From Wurfbainia villosa (taxonomy: Eukaryota; Streptophyta; Magnoliopsida; Zingiberales; Zingiberaceae), in the NCBI GenBank assembly GCA_025175895.1, contig CM045990.1, positions 56,297,704-56,361,703 on the forward strand: a stretch of 64,000 nt of DNA. Direction: 5' to 3'. Under the pieces are notes generated by a model. It was not told where the DNA came from. It was given only the letters and a program-made list of their open reading frames with translations, and ran no database searches. Positions 48,650-59,859 of the stretch are shown in pieces (within the stretch, counting starts at the first letter, position 1; each line of letters opens with the position of its first letter). The translations under genes and the position numbers were made by a program.

Positions 48650-51600
48650 ATGCATGATAGTAGCAGCAACCAAACTATTAGTATAGTATGGTTCAGGCGA
48701 GATTTGAGGGTGGAGGACAACCCAGCTTTGGCGGCGGGGGTGAGGGCAGGGGCTGTCGTGGCTTTGTACATCTGGGCGCCAGAGGAGGAGGGGCCTTACT
48801 ACCCTGGGAGGGTCTCCAGGTGGTGGCTCAGCCAGTCTCTCTACCACCTCGACTCCTCCCTCAGGCGGCTGGGCACTTCCCTCCTCACCAAGAGATCTCT
48901 GGACACTGCCTCTACCCTCCTTGAGGTCGTCCATTCTACTTCTGCCTCCAATCTCTTCTTCAACCACCTCTATGGTCAGCCCCCCAATTCTTTGCCTGTA
49001 CACCTTACTATCTGTAATATTCTTCTGCTTTTCCTTTGCCTAGTTTTCATATTGTTATAATCTTCTAGTTGATCTGTATGTCCTTTTTTAATCAGTTGAC
49101 GCTTATTTTAACTTGTTTGGGGCTCGTAACTTGTAATTTTCCTGTATGTTTGGAGCTTTGAGGATGCATTTCTATATAGCTGTTAACTATTTGGTGCTCA
49201 ACTTGTTTGGGGTTTCTAACTTGGCCCTTTTCATGTATGTTTGGAGATTTGAGGATGTGTTTCCATATGGTGAAAGATAATTCTCATTTAAAACCAATAA
49301 TTATTGAAGTGGAGTAATCTTTTTGCTTCACCTTTTGCCTCTAGTTGATTGCTATAGCTTTCTTATCTTGCAAAGTATAATTTGTTTCCCATTTGAAATT
49401 TCTAATATTTCTTTGTGTTTCATTCACTAATTTTTAGCTTAATGCATGCAATTAGGTAAGAGATGAACTCACTCGAATATATTCAGTTAATACAATTGTC
49501 TGACTAATTAAAGTTGGGGAAGTTTGTTTTGTGTTGATCGAGGAGGAAAGTGAGTTTCGCTAATTGTGAGGATCATTTGCGATAAATTTCGTTGCCTGCT
49601 CGGGTACCTCACTTTCATCCCACATGAATAGAAAGGTAATGACAGAGGCTTATTGGCTCATGAGAATGGAATATTTACTCAGTTTAATAATTTTGGGCCA
49701 GTAGTTGTTACAATTGGTATCTGAGTGATCGAATCCGAAGGATGTTGTGGTATTTTAAAAGCGCTGCATTTGTGCTGAAGGACACTGTAATTTGGGTATT
49801 TATTCTGATTTTACAGATCTAACACTAATTAAAATTTTGCGTATAGCTCTGAGAGTTTGACCTAGGTATAGCCACCCAAATGAGGTTGAATCATTTTAAA
49901 CTGTGTTCTACTTGTTTACAGCCTAGTTTCAACACACAATTATTCAAGCACAATTTTAATTTTTTTGCTATCTAATCATTGGATTCTAGTGGGATAAGAC
50001 TTTATTATTATTGTTGTTATCTAATCAGTGAAAATGAAATTGCAAATGTGTGAGTGCTTAAATTTATGAGAAAAATCTTATCATTAGATTCGCCTACTCC
50101 TTGAGTATCCTTATATACCCTTCAGTTAATGCTCATTTTGATCTGAAATCCAGTAGTTTAGATCCTTTTTTTTTTTTTTTCATTTCTTGCAGATCCTCTC
50201 TCCCTTGTTAGAGACCATCGGATGAAGGAACTTCTGACTGCTCAAGGCATAACGGTTCATTCCTTCAATGCTGATTTGCTATATGAACCATGGGAAGTCA
50301 ACGACGAAAATGGTCAGCCGTTCACAACTTTTGTGCCTTTCTGGAACAAATGCCTCAGCATGCCTTATGATCCAGCTACACCTTTGTTGCCCCCCAAAAG
50401 AATCATACCAGGTGCTTTAATTTATCATCATTATTCTCGTAATTTCCTCGTCACAAACTTTTCAGTTTATTGGATTGTATGGCACAGACCTTTGTGTTAT
50501 TTGTTATGTGCTGTTTCTTAATCACCCTTAGCAGATGAATCGGTATGGTATTTAATCCCTGTGAATGAACATGCTAGAAGTGTTGAAGTTGAACAATTTG
50601 ATCAAGCATCATAAGCTATATTTTTTCAAAGTAGTCAACTGCCAGTTTTGTCTGTTAACTTTTATGTCCCTTTGCCATGTCTTTTAATTTATTCGTTCTC
50701 ACATTTGCCAGGAGATACATCGAGATGCCCTTCAGATATTCTGGTCTTTGAGGATGAATCTGTGAAGGGAAGCAATGCTCTTCTTTCTCGGGCCTGGTCA
50801 CCAGGGTGGCGTAATGCTGATAAATCTTTGACTGTCTTCATTAATGGACCTCTGATCGAATACTCTGCGAATAGAAGGAAAGCAGATAGTGCCTCTACAT
50901 CATTCTTTCACCTCATTTGCATTTCGGAGAGCTTAGCGTTCGCAAAGTTTTTCAGCTTGTTCGAATGAAGCAATTTGTATGGACCAATGAGGGGAACAAA
51001 GCAGGCGATGAGAGCTGCGATTTGTTCCTCAAATCTATGGGTCTCCGTGAGTACTCTCGATACTTATTCTTCAATCATCCTTACAGCCACGAGAGGCCTC
51101 TTTTGGCACACCTTGGCTTCTTTCCATGGGTGATTGATGAAGATTATTTCAAAGCGTGGAGGCAAGGTAGAACTGGTTATCCTCTTGTAGACGCTGGCAT
51201 GAGGGAACTTTGGACCACTGGCTGGTTACATGATCGGATTCGCATAGTCGTAGCCAGCTTCTTCGTGAAGGTCTTGCAACTCCCTTGGAGGTGGGGCATG
51301 AAGTACTTTTGGGGCACTCTATTAGATGCTGATCTTGAGAGTGATGCCCTGGGTTGGCAGTACATCTCTGGGACTCTTCCTGATGGTCGCGAATTGGATA
51401 GAATCGACAGACCTCAGGTATGGTTCTTTGTTTAGTTACTCCCTCCCTCCAATAACATCCACCAACCAATTGATAACCATAAGCCACAGTTAAGGTTCTT
51501 TGTCTAATGACTCACTTTCTGGTTTGAACAACAGCTTGAAGGCTACAAATGCGATCCGAATGGAGAATACGTAAGGCGTTGGCTCCCGGAGCTCGCCAGG

Positions 51601-52310
51601 CTACCAACTCAGTGGATACACCATCCATGGGACGCACCTGATCCTGTACTCCAAGCTGCAGGAGTTGAACTTGGATCCAACTACCCTCTCCCTATTATTG
51701 AAATTGATGCAGCCAAAGCCAGACTGCAAGAGGCCCTCGCCGGGATGTGGCAGCTAGAAGCTGCATCAAGAACTTCGCTTGAGAATGACACTGAGAAAGG
51801 CCTTGGTGACTCGTCAGAATTGCCCCAGATCGATCTTCCTGTCCAAGTAGATATGGAAGTGGAACACGAACAACTTAGGAACGACATTCAGGGAAGGAGA
51901 CATCAGGATCAGATGGTTCCTAGCTTGACCTCTTCACTAGTTCGAGTCGAAGAGGAAGAACTTTCTATTTCGAGGCATGCCTCGGACAGCAGAGCAGAAG
52001 TACCATCACCAACAGACTATGAGTTGCAATCTCAGAGAAAAGCTACTGATAAGTTGCAAGGCACACGGCTGCGGCCCGAGGAGATGTAACTCGACATTTG
52101 AGTCCAATTGGGCTTGACCATGCTGAACATTCCATGGGTCATTCGACTGGGAGTTGGAGGGAAAGTGGTGTTGTCCCCGTTTGGTCTCCTCCAATTTCGA
52201 GCTGTTCAGGGCTTTTTGACGATGCAGGCATCGCGAGTAGCAGCTACTTGGACAGACATCCACATTCCCGCCAACTGATGAATTGGGGGCAGCTTTCACA
52301 GACAACGTAA
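48650..52310 (+). CDS. CRY1: Cryptochrome 1, reading frame broken twice
   Basis: CRY1 is a blue-light receptor: a photolyase-like FAD domain followed by a signalling C-terminal extension. Exons are 48650-48974, 50193-50411, 50712-51417 and 51535-52310. The N-terminus (IVWFRRDLRVEDNPAL) and the FAD domain (REYSRYLFFNHPYSHERPL, WRQGRTGYPLVDAGMRELW, WRWGMKYFWGTLLDADLESD, ALGWQYISGTLPDGRE) are classic, and the C-terminal DQMVPS of the DAS region is present. Two lesions interrupt it. Near 50903-50909 one base is missing, turning the expected SFLSPHLHFGE into SFF-HLICISE and then a stop. Between about 52053 and 52089 a second one-base loss ends the frame at a TAA (52087-52089), while the true tail (VVPVWSPP, YLDRHPHSRQLMNW, QLSQTT) continues in another frame to 52310. 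Adding one base at each site gives 676 codons, the normal CRY1 length. Confidence 0.93.
49985..50021 (+). mobile_element. Remnant of an RTE LINE 3' end
   Basis: CTAGTGGGATAAGACTTTAT followed by a short TTATTATTGTTGTT run matches the last ~40 bp of the RTE family in sense orientation. It lies in CRY1 intron 1. It is short, so the call is tentative. Confidence 0.5.
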
Positions 52311-52879
52311 ACATTCAAAACTCATTTCAATCTTACCATCATGGATCTTGTGTCTCATATCATTTGCATCAACTGAAACATAAACACCCTTTTACAAATT
52401 GAAAGCCAACCAAAGAAACTCAGATCCAGATGGACTTACTGACACTTACTAGACTTGCATCTTGTTGTGTAGACTATACGAACTCATATGAACTTCGAGA
52501 AAGTTTTCTTCTCGTCTCATCGGTCAAGTCGAGTGTTGTACTAACTTGAATATATTTTCTTCTAAACAATATAAAATATCATGCTGGATGTCTTATTCCT
52601 TATCTGTTACAACTTCTTATGGCATAACAAGGAGTTGGGAAATTGACAACACTCTGCAGCCAAACGCAATCGGCTAGAGCACAAAACGCAAAACGTAAGG
52701 AACCTGTACGAAAAGTTTTTATCTTCAAACTTCATCCTGGTTTAAGAGTGTAAAATTTGAGTGTAATATCTACCTCTAATAAAATTGTGTACCATAAAAA
52801 TGTATAGTTTAGGATTATTATTGTTATTGTATTTTTTCGCCAAATATGGATTTCCTTTTTTTTTTATTCAACGCAAGCA
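52311..52879. other. CRY1 3' UTR and spacer
   Basis: This is sequence between the CRY1 tail and the LINE target duplication. It holds probable 3' UTR and AT-rich spacer; nothing else is visible. Confidence 0.6.
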
Positions 52880-52927
52880 TGCAATGGATATCAACAACAA
52901 CAACAACAACAACAAAGCCTTATCCCA

Positions 52928-54114
52928 CTAGGTGGGGTCGGCTATATGGATCTTTCTACGCCATTGGACTCTATCCCCTACTATATCATCATCTATATTT
53001 AAATAAATTTTATCTTGTTTTATTGTTGCTAACCAAGTCTTTTTTGGTCTTCCTCTTCCTCGTTTGATGTGTATATTTGGTATCGTTTCACATCGCCTAA
53101 CTGGAGCATTTATTGGTCGTCTAAGTACATGTCCATACCACCTTAAACGTGTCTCTCGGAGCTTTCCTTCAATAGATGCAACACCAACTTTTTCTCTAAT
53201 GCTCTCATTTCTTATTCTGTCCATCCTCGTATGTCCGCACATCCACCTTAACATCCTCATCTCGCAACTCTCTCTCTTTGCTCATATGCTCGAGTCGGCC
53301 CAACATTCAGACTCCATATAACATAGCTGTCTAATCGCTTTGTAGAACTTTCCTTTAAGTTTTAGAGGCACTTTACGATCACATAAAATACCCGGATGCT
53401 TTCCTCCATTTCAACCATCCCGCTTGTATTCTATGTAAGACATCTCTCAATCCTCCATCATCTTGCAAAAATGATCCTAAATATTTAAAGCTCTCAATTC
53501 CAGACAACTCATCATCTCCTATCTTAACACTTGTCTCATTACGTCTAATATCGCTAAATTTAAATTCCATATATTCTGTCTTTCCTCTACTAAGCTTAAA
53601 ACCTTTCACTTCTAGTGTTTCCCGCCAAGATTCTAGTTTAACATTTACTCCTTCACGTGTCTCATCTACTAAAACAATATCATCTGCAAACAACATGCAC
53701 CACGGTAATGTGTCTTGAATGTGTCCAGTGAGTTCGTCCATGATTAGTGTAAAAAGATAGGGACTTAAAGCTGATCCTTGATGTAACCCTATCTTTATTG
53801 GAAATGCTTCTGGTCGTTACTTCCTTATACATATCCTTAATTAGTTCAATATATGTTACACTAACACCTATTTTTTCTAAAATTCTTCATATTATTTCTC
53901 TTGGAATTCTATCATAAGTTTTTTCTAAATCAATGAATACCATTTGTAGATCATGCTTTTGCTCTCTATACTTTTCAATTAATTGTCTGAGAAGATGTAT
54001 AACTTCTATTGTCGACCTTCCTGGCATGAATCCAAATTGATTTTCGAAAACCGTGGTCTCCTTCCTTAATCTTATTTCTATTACTCTTTCCCAAAGTTTC
54101 ATAGTATGACTCAT
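52928..54114 (-). pseudogene. RTE reverse transcriptase, disrupted
   Basis: Reverse-transcriptase motifs appear in pieces on the minus strand: QFGFMPGRST and FIDLEKTYDRIPRE (53887-54114), the catalytic FADDIVLVDETREG (53379-53741), and the C-terminal LRWYGHVLRRP, GRGRPKKTW and HIADPT (52928-53260). Stops and frameshifts separate the pieces. Target-primed reverse transcription is the activity of the intact family. Confidence 0.9.
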
Positions 54115-55090
54115 TAGTTTAATACCCTTATAGTTTTCACAAGTCTATATGTCTCCCTTATTCTTATATAAGGGAATTAGGATACTTACCCTCCATTAAT
54201 CAGGCATCTTTTTATTTTCAATATCATGTTAAATAATTTTGTAAGTCATTCAATACCTTATTTCCCTAGGCACTTCTATACTTCTATCGGAATATCATCT
54301 GGTCCAACGACTTTTCCATTTTGCATTCTATTTAAAACTTGTTCTACTTCTTAAATTTAAATTCTACAATAAAAATTTAAATTTCTATACTCATCTGACC
54401 TACTTAAATTACCTAAATTAAGTTGGTCTCCTAAACCTTCATTAAAAAGTTGAAAATATCGCTTTCACCGCTTTTTTATTTCTTCATCATTTACTAATAC
54501 CCTATTGCATTTATCTTTAATACATCTTATTTGATTAAGATCTTTTGTCTTCCTCTCTCTCACTTTAGCTATTCTATAAATGACTTTTTCCCTTTCTTTT
54601 GTATCTAATTTTCGATATAATCATTCAAAAGTTTCAATCTTAGCTTCATTCAATGTTTTATTAGCTTCTTTCTTGGTTATTGTATATTTTTTTAAATTTT
54701 CCTCATTTTTACAAATATATAATTTCTTATACGCTGTTTATTTTTCCTTGACTTTCTCTTGCACTTTCTCATTCCACCACCAAGATTCTTTACTTGGTGG
54801 TGCATGCCCCTTAAACTCACCAAGTACACTCTTGGCTACTATTTTCAACTTTGATACCATTTTATCCCATGTCGTATTAGGGTCATCAGATATGTCATCT
54901 AATACTTGTACTCCTACCTTCTCTTTGAATATATTTAGTTTCTCATCTTTTAACTTCCACCACTTAATTCTAGGGGTCGTGTATATTTTCCTTCTATTAA
55001 TACTATATTTGAGGCGTATATCCAATACTACTAACCTATGTTGAGTAGTTAAACTTTCTCAGAATAACCTTACAATCTTTACAAATCTTT

Positions 55091-55760
55091 CTATCTCTTC
55101 CTAATCATAAGAAAGTCAATTTGTGATTTATTATTTCCACTTTTGAACGTGACTAAGTGTTCTTCTCTTTTCTTAAAAAATGTATTAGCTAGTATAAGAT
55201 CATATGCTATTGCAAAATCCAATATAGTTTTACCTTCTTCATTTCTTGTTCCAAACCCATAACCCCCATGCACCCTCTCATATTCGTCATTTTTCACTCT
55301 GACATGTCCATTTAAATCACCTCCTATTAAAATCATCTCATTTGACAGAATATTTTGTAATACTTCATCCAAGTCCTCCCAAAACCTTAATTTGGTATTT
55401 TCATCTAATCCTATTTGAGGTGCATATACACTAATTACGTTTATAGTTTCTTTCTCCACTACTATTTTGAGAGCTATAATTCTATCCCCCTTTCTAATTA
55501 CTCCTACAACTTCATCCTTTAACGAACTATCAACAATAATACCCACTCCATTTCTTGTTTTACTCTTCCCTGTATACCATAACTTAAAACCCGAGTTCTC
55601 TATCATCTTTGCCTTCTCACCAACCCATTTTGTCTCTTGTACACATACAATATTAATTTTTCTTCTAATCATCGTATCTACTATCTCCATTGTTTTACCA
55701 GTGAGGGTTCCTATGTTCCATGTACCAAATCTTAGACTACTAGTTTTTCTATAATATTTG
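55091..55760 (-). pseudogene. RTE apurinic-type endonuclease domain
   Basis: This stretch encodes an EEP-fold endonuclease: LRFGTWNIGTLTGK, VQETKWVGEKAK, GVGIIVDSSL, VISVYAPQIGLDE, LIGGDLNGHV and SQIDFLMI. It nicks the target DNA in intact elements. The frame stays open up to 55091, then a stop interrupts the link to the RT. The open frame also runs upstream through the non-coding leader to 56005. Confidence 0.88.
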
Positions 55761-57004
55761 TTCTTACCCAACCTATGGTGTGAGAACTCTTGCTTATTTA
55801 ACACTACACCCAAGTTCTCATGGAGATGTAGCGGTCCTTGCCGATACGTTGCAGTCGGACCCTGCAACGTGAACTCTAGCATATTTTTCACTACACCCGA
55901 GTTCTGAAAATGTAGCGGTCCTTGCCGAGACATTACAGTCGGACCCTGTAACGCGTTCCTTCCGGGGAACAACCTAGCATTAGCACAATAGTTTGATTGA
56001 TCCATTCATTGAAACATTTGCCTTAGTTTAACGCTGGCTGGCAACCTAACGCAACCCTCCTCCTTTATCCGGGCTTGGGACCGGCCACGACAAGGTTAAC
56101 TCATCGTGCAATGGATATCATGACTATAAAATATTTATTTTTTTTCTAAGCGTTTATATGCAAAATTGATGAAGGAAACTGCAAGAGAAAAAATTGATAT
56201 CCTAATTATAATAATAGAACGTTTCTGCATAATTAACTTTTTTTTATTGTTTGATAATATTTGTAATTAACTCGTATATTTATTTCAAGCTTACTTTCAA
56301 TCTTAATTTAAATATATAAAGAATATATTATATATGTTTAAATTTTTTTAATTCAAATACATAATGAATAAAATATCCATAACCATTAGAATATCAAATA
56401 TCGATAATAAATTAAAATCGGCAATTTACCAAACACAGTTGCTAAAGTTTCGAAATGCCCAAAACGCGTAGCATGGTTTCAGATTTACCAAATCGCGCAC
56501 CTAATTCCACTTTTACCCCTCCCGTCAAACAGATCTGCAATTTAATGATGAGAGAGAGTTTTCATGCATCCGAGCCACTACTGGAAATTCCGAACCATCT
56601 AAACGTGGTGCTGGGAATTCAAATCCCAGCACCACCTTTTTTTTTATTTGATTTCTAATTTATATCGGTCTGATTTCTGAAATATTACTGTGAAACCCTA
56701 ATAAAACCTCGAATATCAAAAATTTTGGCCACGGATACACAGAGGGACACTACTCAAATTTAATGGACTTTGATTGGATCGAAAAAGAAGTGAATAAGAC
56801 CATCAATGGGTTTTGACCGAAACCCATTGATGGACTTAGAGAAGTCCAAATTTCGAAATCTTGACATAGACTGAAAGATCTTACAACATGAATTTTTGAT
56901 ATGTCGAGGAAACTTAGTTTTAATCCTCCTATCTCCCAATTTTAACTTGTAGTCGAAAAAATGGTAGATCGAAAATTAAGAAACTAAAAATTTATCTTGA
57001 ATTG

Positions 57005-57145
57005 GAATTCCACCACAACGGTGTTGGAATCCTGCAACACCATTGTGGTCGGGAATTCAATCGACACTGGTGGTCTGAAATTCTAATTCGACACGCGTGG
57101 TCTTCGAAATTCAATTCCGGCACCGATTAATCTGGTGCCGAATTG
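57005..57145. repeat. Degenerate sub-repeats in the left fold-back arm
   Basis: Several imperfect copies of GGAATTC...CACCA.(A/T)GTGGTC follow each other, the counterpart of the series in the right arm at 57720-57890. Individual units can themselves form small hairpins. Confidence 0.65.
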
Positions 57146-57410
57146 TAAATTTCGACAACGATAAAAAAATCCATGCGTCACGATGAATGCGAGGTTTCAC
57201 AACAACAACACTCGGGCTGACGGAAGACCTCATGCTAATGCATTCAATAAAGCTTGGAGTTTGGCTTTCATAATCCTAGTTTGCTATGTCATATGCCTCA
57301 CCACCATGTAATTAAATTTGATCAGAATAGATGACTTTTAATGATGATTAATGTGCTGTACCTTCAACTTTCCTCCTGATTGCTTTAATCTTAGTCCGCA
57401 TTCCTAAAGT

Positions 57411-57634
57411 CTTTGTCCTTGTAAAAGATCAAGACTGAATTTGTGTCTAATTTTACCAGTCACCATGCTCAGAACTGAATAAAAGCTTGAATTGTAAACA
57501 TACACTCAGTTCTTTGTTGCAGTTTTAAATCAAGTATTGCGACAATGATTTATAGGGTAACTAACAAATTGCTTCGCGAGCGTGAAATGGTGCTTTAATC
57601 TTTTTGTCCTTGTAAAAGATCAAGACTGAATTTT
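57411..57634. repeat. Direct repeat in the fold-back spacer
   Basis: TTGTCCTTGTAAAAGATCAA and the following GACTGAATTT occur twice in the same direction, at about 57414 and 57604, 190 bp apart. Each is preceded by GCTTTAATCTT. Confidence 0.85.
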
Positions 57635-57719
57635 TTATCTTCCACAGTGTTGTTGTTGTGAAACCTCGCGTATCGACGCATGGATTTTATCGTGTCTACA
57701 ATTCCAAGATCATCCAGGT

Positions 57720-57890
57720 GCCGAATTGAATTTCCAAGACCATCTTGTAGGATTGGAATTCAAAGACCACAATGGTGCCGCAGGATTCCAACACATTGCG
57801 GTGCCGGGAATTCCAATCTCAAGACACAAATGGTGCCGAAATTCCAATTCCAAGACTACGTGCCGGAATGCGAATTTCAAAGACCACTAT
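57720..57890. repeat. Degenerate ~35-bp sub-repeats in the right fold-back arm
   Basis: About five units of GTGCCG(G)AATTCCAA.TTC.AAGACCAC follow each other with variable spacing. They mirror the series in the left arm. Confidence 0.65.
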
Positions 57891-58466
57891 CACTATCTTC
57901 CATCAGTTTCTTAATTTTCGACCATTTTTTTCGACACAAGTTAAAATTGGGAGATAGGAGGATTAAAACTAAGTTTCTCATATCAAAAATTCATGTTGTA
58001 AGATCTTTCACTATGTCAAGATTTCAAATTTGACTTCTAAGTCCATCAATGGGTTTCGGTCAAAACCCATTGATGGTCTTATTCACTTCTTTTTCGATCC
58101 AATCAAAGTCCATTAAATTTGAGTAGTGTCCCTCTGTGTATCCGTGGCCAAAATTTTTGATATTCGAGGTTTTATTAGGGTTTCACAGTAATATTTCAGA
58201 AATCAGACCGATATAAATTAGAAATCAAATAAAAAAAAAGGTGGTGCTGGGATTTGAATTCCCAGCACCACGTTTAAATGGTTCGGAATTTCCAGTAGTG
58301 GCTCGGATGCATGAAAACTCTCTCTCATCATTAAATTGCAGATCTGTTTGACGGGAGGGGTAAAAGTGGAATTAGGTGCGCGATTTGGTAAATCTGAAAC
58401 CATGCTACGCGTTTTGGGCATTTCGAAACTTTAGCAACTGTGTTTGGTAAATTGTCGAATTAAAAT

Positions 58467-59859
58467 TGAATAATAGTACAATGTGGTTATATAGACAATG
58501 TGAAGAAAAATAAATGACATGCGTCGACAAAAAGGAGACATTGACGTAGTGAAAAGGAAACTATGTGCTTACCAGATTCCTAAACAGAATTTTTGGTAGG
58601 AAACTATGCAAAACGTTTGTAATACCTTCCAGTGGGAATCACACTATTCTCTTGAGCAAGATAGTTCAAGTGCCAGGTAAACTGATACCTTTTAATTTTT
58701 GGTGATTATATTATTTTATTTCGCAAAAGGTAAGAATCATCGACCTAACGACGCCTATCGATCTATCCCACGACCATTGTGAGGGAAATAAATTACAGAG
58801 ATCCTTTGGCTTTGACACAATTGGTCATCTGACGTCAGAGAAGAATTTTAAACCTTCCTCCAGAATCGACCCATACTAATTTCGCAAGTGTCATCCTGCC
58901 CTAACTAACGGGTGATTGTTTTATATCTTCTCCAAATATGCATTGTAAGGAACTAATTTCCTCTTGGAATATTGTTTATTTTGATAATCAAATTACGTAC
59001 AAGAAGTCTAAATCTCTTCTTTGGAGTATTGTTCACCGCACTACAAATTAAATATTTGGATACCAAAACATACTGAAAATACAAAATAAAAAAAATCTAA
59101 GTTGATCATCAACATAGAATGGTAGTATGGTATGAGAGCATAAATCGTGGATCTCCCATAAATTTCCACTTCAATGCTCGTTACTGAAACTTAAATTCAT
59201 CAAAAAGTGTCAGGGGAATACGTTCTGATCTAGGAATATAAGCATTTGACAAAAGAGATTAATGTGATGTGATCGATAAAGCATAACCAAACTCCTTATC
59301 TTAGCTACAGCTAGCTTTTATCTGGAGAGTTCTGAATTTCAGTAATACCAACTACAATTTATTATTTTGAAAGTATTTGAATAGAATGAATTTTGTTGTT
59401 GTTGTTTTATTATATTTACAATCCTGCTTGTTTTTAAATGTGCAGGTAATGATGCTTCTGATTTTGATAAGCTATCGTGCATGACCTGATATTGATTGCA
59501 GGTATGGCAATCAATGTTTTCACAGAATGTATACTAGCACTTTGGGTTGTTTATTTTATAACTGGTCATGCACCACAGTTACGCTAAACAGACCTGAAAG
59601 TCAATCCTGGTTGTCTACTGCACGTATCTGAAAAACTGGTCTAGAAATAGATAGGTTCACCTGAAAATCATGTTTAGGCATGGAATTCGTCTGAAAAATT
59701 GCAGCTTATTTGTAGTAAGCTCCCTCAACTATATATATTTGTATGCATTTCTCTATGCAAATGCATTAGAGATTGATGCGACGGGAAAAATCCGTTCACT
59801 CCTTTCCAATGCAGTGAAGCACGGAGAGAGATCTCAAAGGGTTCTCACAGGCCGCAATC
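58467..59859. other. Intergenic, no supported gene
   Basis: Unassigned DNA lies to the right of the fold-back element. A GC-richer patch at about 58730-58930 may be an old repeat, but no ends were found. The rest is AT-rich and holds no gene I can support. Confidence 0.5.

Larger units (their letters stand above)
52894..56106 (-). mobile_element. Near full-length RTE-clade LINE
   Basis: The 3213-bp element is flanked by a perfect 14-bp target duplication, TGCAATGGATATCA (52880-52893 and 56107-56120). On the minus strand it begins (C)GATGAGTTAACCTTGTCG, runs through a leader with a doubled block, then an endonuclease and a reverse transcriptase, and ends in (TTG)n. A single EN-RT reading frame without a separate ORF1, the size of about 3.2 kb and the short-repeat tail all point to the RTE clade. 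Frameshifts and stops disable the protein. Confidence 0.92.
56419..58457. mobile_element. Mutator-like fold-back element, ~800-bp inverted arms
   Basis: The 2039-bp element is flanked by a perfect 9-bp duplication, AATTAAAAT (56410-56418 and 58458-58466), the Mutator target-site size. Ends are CGGCAATTTACCAAACACAG and, on the other strand, CGACAATTTACCAAACACAG. The left arm 56419-57212 and right arm 57646-58457 are inverted copies: about 200 bp near the ends are identical at the encoded-peptide level on both arms, and inner parts differ by small indels. The 433-bp spacer has no transposase. It is non-autonomous. A transcript through it would fold into a very long hairpin. Confidence 0.9.

Noticed and set aside
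54580..55044. 154-codon plus-strand frame
   Set aside because: It is the antisense of the LINE region between endonuclease and RT; its Phe/Leu-rich wording comes from the A-rich sense strand.
56455..56658. 67-codon frame found identically at 58218-58421 on the other strand
   Set aside because: It is the two inverted arms of the fold-back element, not two genes. The identity does show how similar the outer arms are.
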